Source: Desulfitibacter sp. BRH_c19 (lineage in GTDB: Bacteria > Bacillota > DSM-16504 > Desulfitibacterales > Desulfitibacteraceae). From it: 64,000 nt of DNA. Below, one piece after another: positions 62,818 to 64,000 of this stretch. Location: positions 62,001 to 126,000 of the forward strand of contig LOER01000003.1 of NCBI GenBank assembly GCA_001515945.1, written 5' to 3'. The position numbers and the translations under genes were made by a program. Position 1 is the stretch's first letter. Each line of letters starts with the position of its first letter. The notes under the pieces are model-generated. The model was given only the letters and a program-made list of their open reading frames with translations. It made no database searches and was not told the DNA's origin.

Positions 62818-63675
62818 ATGACGAACAGTAAAGAAGATATTAGAGATTTTATAAGAAAAAACTATGCTGAAATAGCACAGAAAGGCTCTGAAGGAGGCTG
62901 CTGTAGCGGAGGATGCACTTGTAGTGGTGCTCCTGTGGATATCAATGCAACATCTATTAAGATTGGTTATACAGAAGGGGACCTTTCAAATGTACCGACT
63001 GAAGCTAATATGGGATTAGGATGTGGGAATCCCATCTCTATAGCAAGTCTTAAAGAAGGAGAAGTGGTTCTTGACCTTGGAAGCGGAGGTGGTTTTGATT
63101 GTTTCCTTGCCAGAAAGCAGGTGGGTGAAACAGGGCAAGTGATAGGGGTTGATATGACACCTGATATGATTAAACTAGCGAGGAAAAACGCTGAGCAAAG
63201 TGCGTATACCAATATAGAATTTAGATTGGGAGAAATTGAACACTTGCCTGTAGCAAACTCTTCAGTAGATGTTATCATATCAAATTGCGTAATCAACCTT
63301 TCTCTAGACAAAAAGAAGGTATTTAAAGAAGCTTTCAGGGTGCTTAAGCCAGGTGGGAGGCTATCAATATCGGATGTTGTTGCAACAGCACAATTACCTC
63401 AAAACATTAAACAGGACTTGGCATTGATTGCAAGCTGTATTGGTGGAGCCGAATATGTTGAAGATATCAAAACAATGCTACAGAATGTTGGTTTTAAAGA
63501 TATCCAAATGACACCAAAAGATAACAGCAGAGAAATTGTAAAGTCATGGGCACCAGATAAAAATATTGAAGATTTTGTTGCTTCATATATAATAGAGGCA
63601 GTAAAGGAAGATGGCAAGGTGAAGCTTAATAAATCCTGCTGTACATCTTCTAGTTCAAAAGGCACATGCTGCTAA
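62818..63675 (+). CDS. arsM: Arsenite S-adenosylmethionine methyltransferase ArsM
   Basis: 285 aa SAM-dependent enzyme that methylates arsenite. The methyltransferase motif VVLDLGSGGGFDCFLA and VIGVDMTPDMI are present. Three arsenic-binding cysteines lie in the expected places (Cys69 in GLGCGNP, Cys157 in IISNCVINL, Cys207 in IASCIGGA). Extra Cys-rich ends (GGCCSGGCTCSG near residue 30, CCTSSSSKGTCC at the C-terminus) are common in bacterial ArsM. No arsR or ars transporter gene is seen nearby. AAGAGGAGG precedes the ATG. Confidence 0.94.
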   Translation: MTNSKEDIRDFIRKNYAEIAQKGSEGGCCSGGCTCSGAPVDINATSIKIGYTEGDLSNVPTEANMGLGCGNPISIASLKEGEVVLDLGSGGGFDCFLARKQVGETGQVIGVDMTPDMIKLARKNAEQSAYTNIEFRLGEIEHLPVANSSVDVIISNCVINLSLDKKKVFKEAFRVLKPGGRLSISDVVATAQLPQNIKQDLALIASCIGGAEYVEDIKTMLQNVGFKDIQMTPKDNSREIVKSWAPDKNIEDFVASYIIEAVKEDGKVKLNKSCCTSSSSKGTCC

Positions 63676-63721
63676 TTAAGCAAAAAGAAATAATTCCATT
63701 TAAATTGCTATGGACACTTTA

Positions 63722-63753
63722 CGACTCCCTTAAAAATTTGGGGGTCTATTTTA
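63722..63753 (+). terminator. Possible terminator after arsM
   Basis: GACTCCC and GGGGGTC (one G-U) around an A/T-rich loop, followed by TATTTT, about 50 bases after the arsM stop. Confidence 0.65.
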
Positions 63754-64000
63754 TGTAAATCAATATTTATGCATTTCATCCTAAACAATAGCTTTGGCGT
63801 AAACTAAGTTTTGTTAGCTGAACCCATCCAAGGCTAGCGGTGATAGTCATCGGATAAATCTATATTTAATGTAGGGGATGTATATTCAGTTTACTCAATA
63901 CACAGGTAGCTAGCCTGTGTATTTTTATTTCAAAATTAGATAGAAGCATTCCTGTAATAAATTAAAATGAGTATTGAAAAAAAGATATCTCACTCTTATA
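63754..64000. other. Intergenic right edge with a lone terminator
   Basis: No gene recognised up to the window edge. At 63898-63922 ATACACAGG and CCTGTGTAT form a perfect 9-bp stem around TAGCTAG, followed by TTTTATTT. As no gene lies between it and the previous terminator, it may end a small RNA or serve a minus-strand gene beyond the edge. Confidence 0.5.
63898..63930. terminator. Perfect hairpin terminator near the right edge
   Basis: 9-bp stem ATACACAGG/CCTGTGTAT, loop TAGCTAG, then TTTTATTT. It terminates + strand transcripts best. Confidence 0.75.

Overview
The window looks like the chromosome of an anaerobic, low-GC Gram-positive bacterium of the Clostridia/Peptococcaceae type. By eye it is AT-rich (mid-thirties % GC). 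It has strong AAGGAGG-type ribosome sites, frequent TTG/GTG starts, a pcrA-ligA pair, a gatCAB operon, a GH57 glucan-branching locus and sigma-A-like promoters. No rRNA, tRNA or CRISPR array was seen. The species assignment is inference.

Layout. (1) 1-17.8 kb is a surface-polysaccharide locus on the + strand. It carries a complete gene set for UDP-ManNAc3NAcA (wbpA-B-D-E-I type), two NodB-like deacetylases, two FemAB/GNAT-like transferases, a GT2, a DUF354 protein, a geranylgeranyl-reductase-like flavoprotein, a flippase fused to a second polytopic membrane protein, and a DUF1616-LysM protein with a CAAX-type protease. (2) 18.2-19.3 kb holds two small genes (DUF2200, YccF). (3) 19.4-25.4 kb is pcrA-ligA, convergent with azlCD and a rhomboid protease. 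(4) 25.5-28.8 kb is gatCAB. (5) 28.9-35.5 kb is an alpha-glucan locus: starch-binding module, GT4, nucleotidyltransferase/PMM-like fusion, GH57 branching enzyme and DUF4912. (6) 35.8-38.3 kb has a CAAX-type protease and two unrecognised minus-strand genes. (7) 38.4-49.2 kb is rlmD followed by an accessory island. The island contains a PfpI protein, an isochorismatase-fold hydrolase, a WYL regulator, a short serine recombinase, a TetR-FAD oxidoreductase pair, broken peptidase and beta-lactamase-like genes, and several copies of the rlmD 3' end. (8) 49.4-52.2 kb is a rifamycin phosphotransferase (rph) behind a 20-codon leader ORF. (9) 52.8-54.1 kb is a zinc-ribbon membrane protein and a membrane-anchored J-domain protein. 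(10) 54.3-61.6 kb is tdh-kbl and a full livJHMGF-type amino-acid ABC transporter. (11) 61.7-63.7 kb is uvsE and arsM.

How the parts work together. The wbp-type genes make an activated diacetamido-uronic acid. The GT2, flippase and second membrane domain would assemble and export a glycan, and the deacetylases and FemAB-like proteins would decorate it. The glucan locus builds and branches a storage polymer. Tdh and Kbl break threonine to glycine and acetyl-CoA, beside an amino-acid importer.

Most unusual points. The rlmD 3' end appears as left and right half-copies at 43.76 kb and 49.04-49.19 kb, which I read as scars of repeated site-specific integration. A 53-nt palindromic segment sits in frame inside rph. 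The flippase fusion keeps a perfect ribosome site and in-frame GTG at the junction. A long hairpin would mask the ribosome site of a small interrupted gene at 39.9-40.2 kb. A 34-bp perfect palindrome overlaps the tetR promoter. The rhomboid gene appears to start at ATT.
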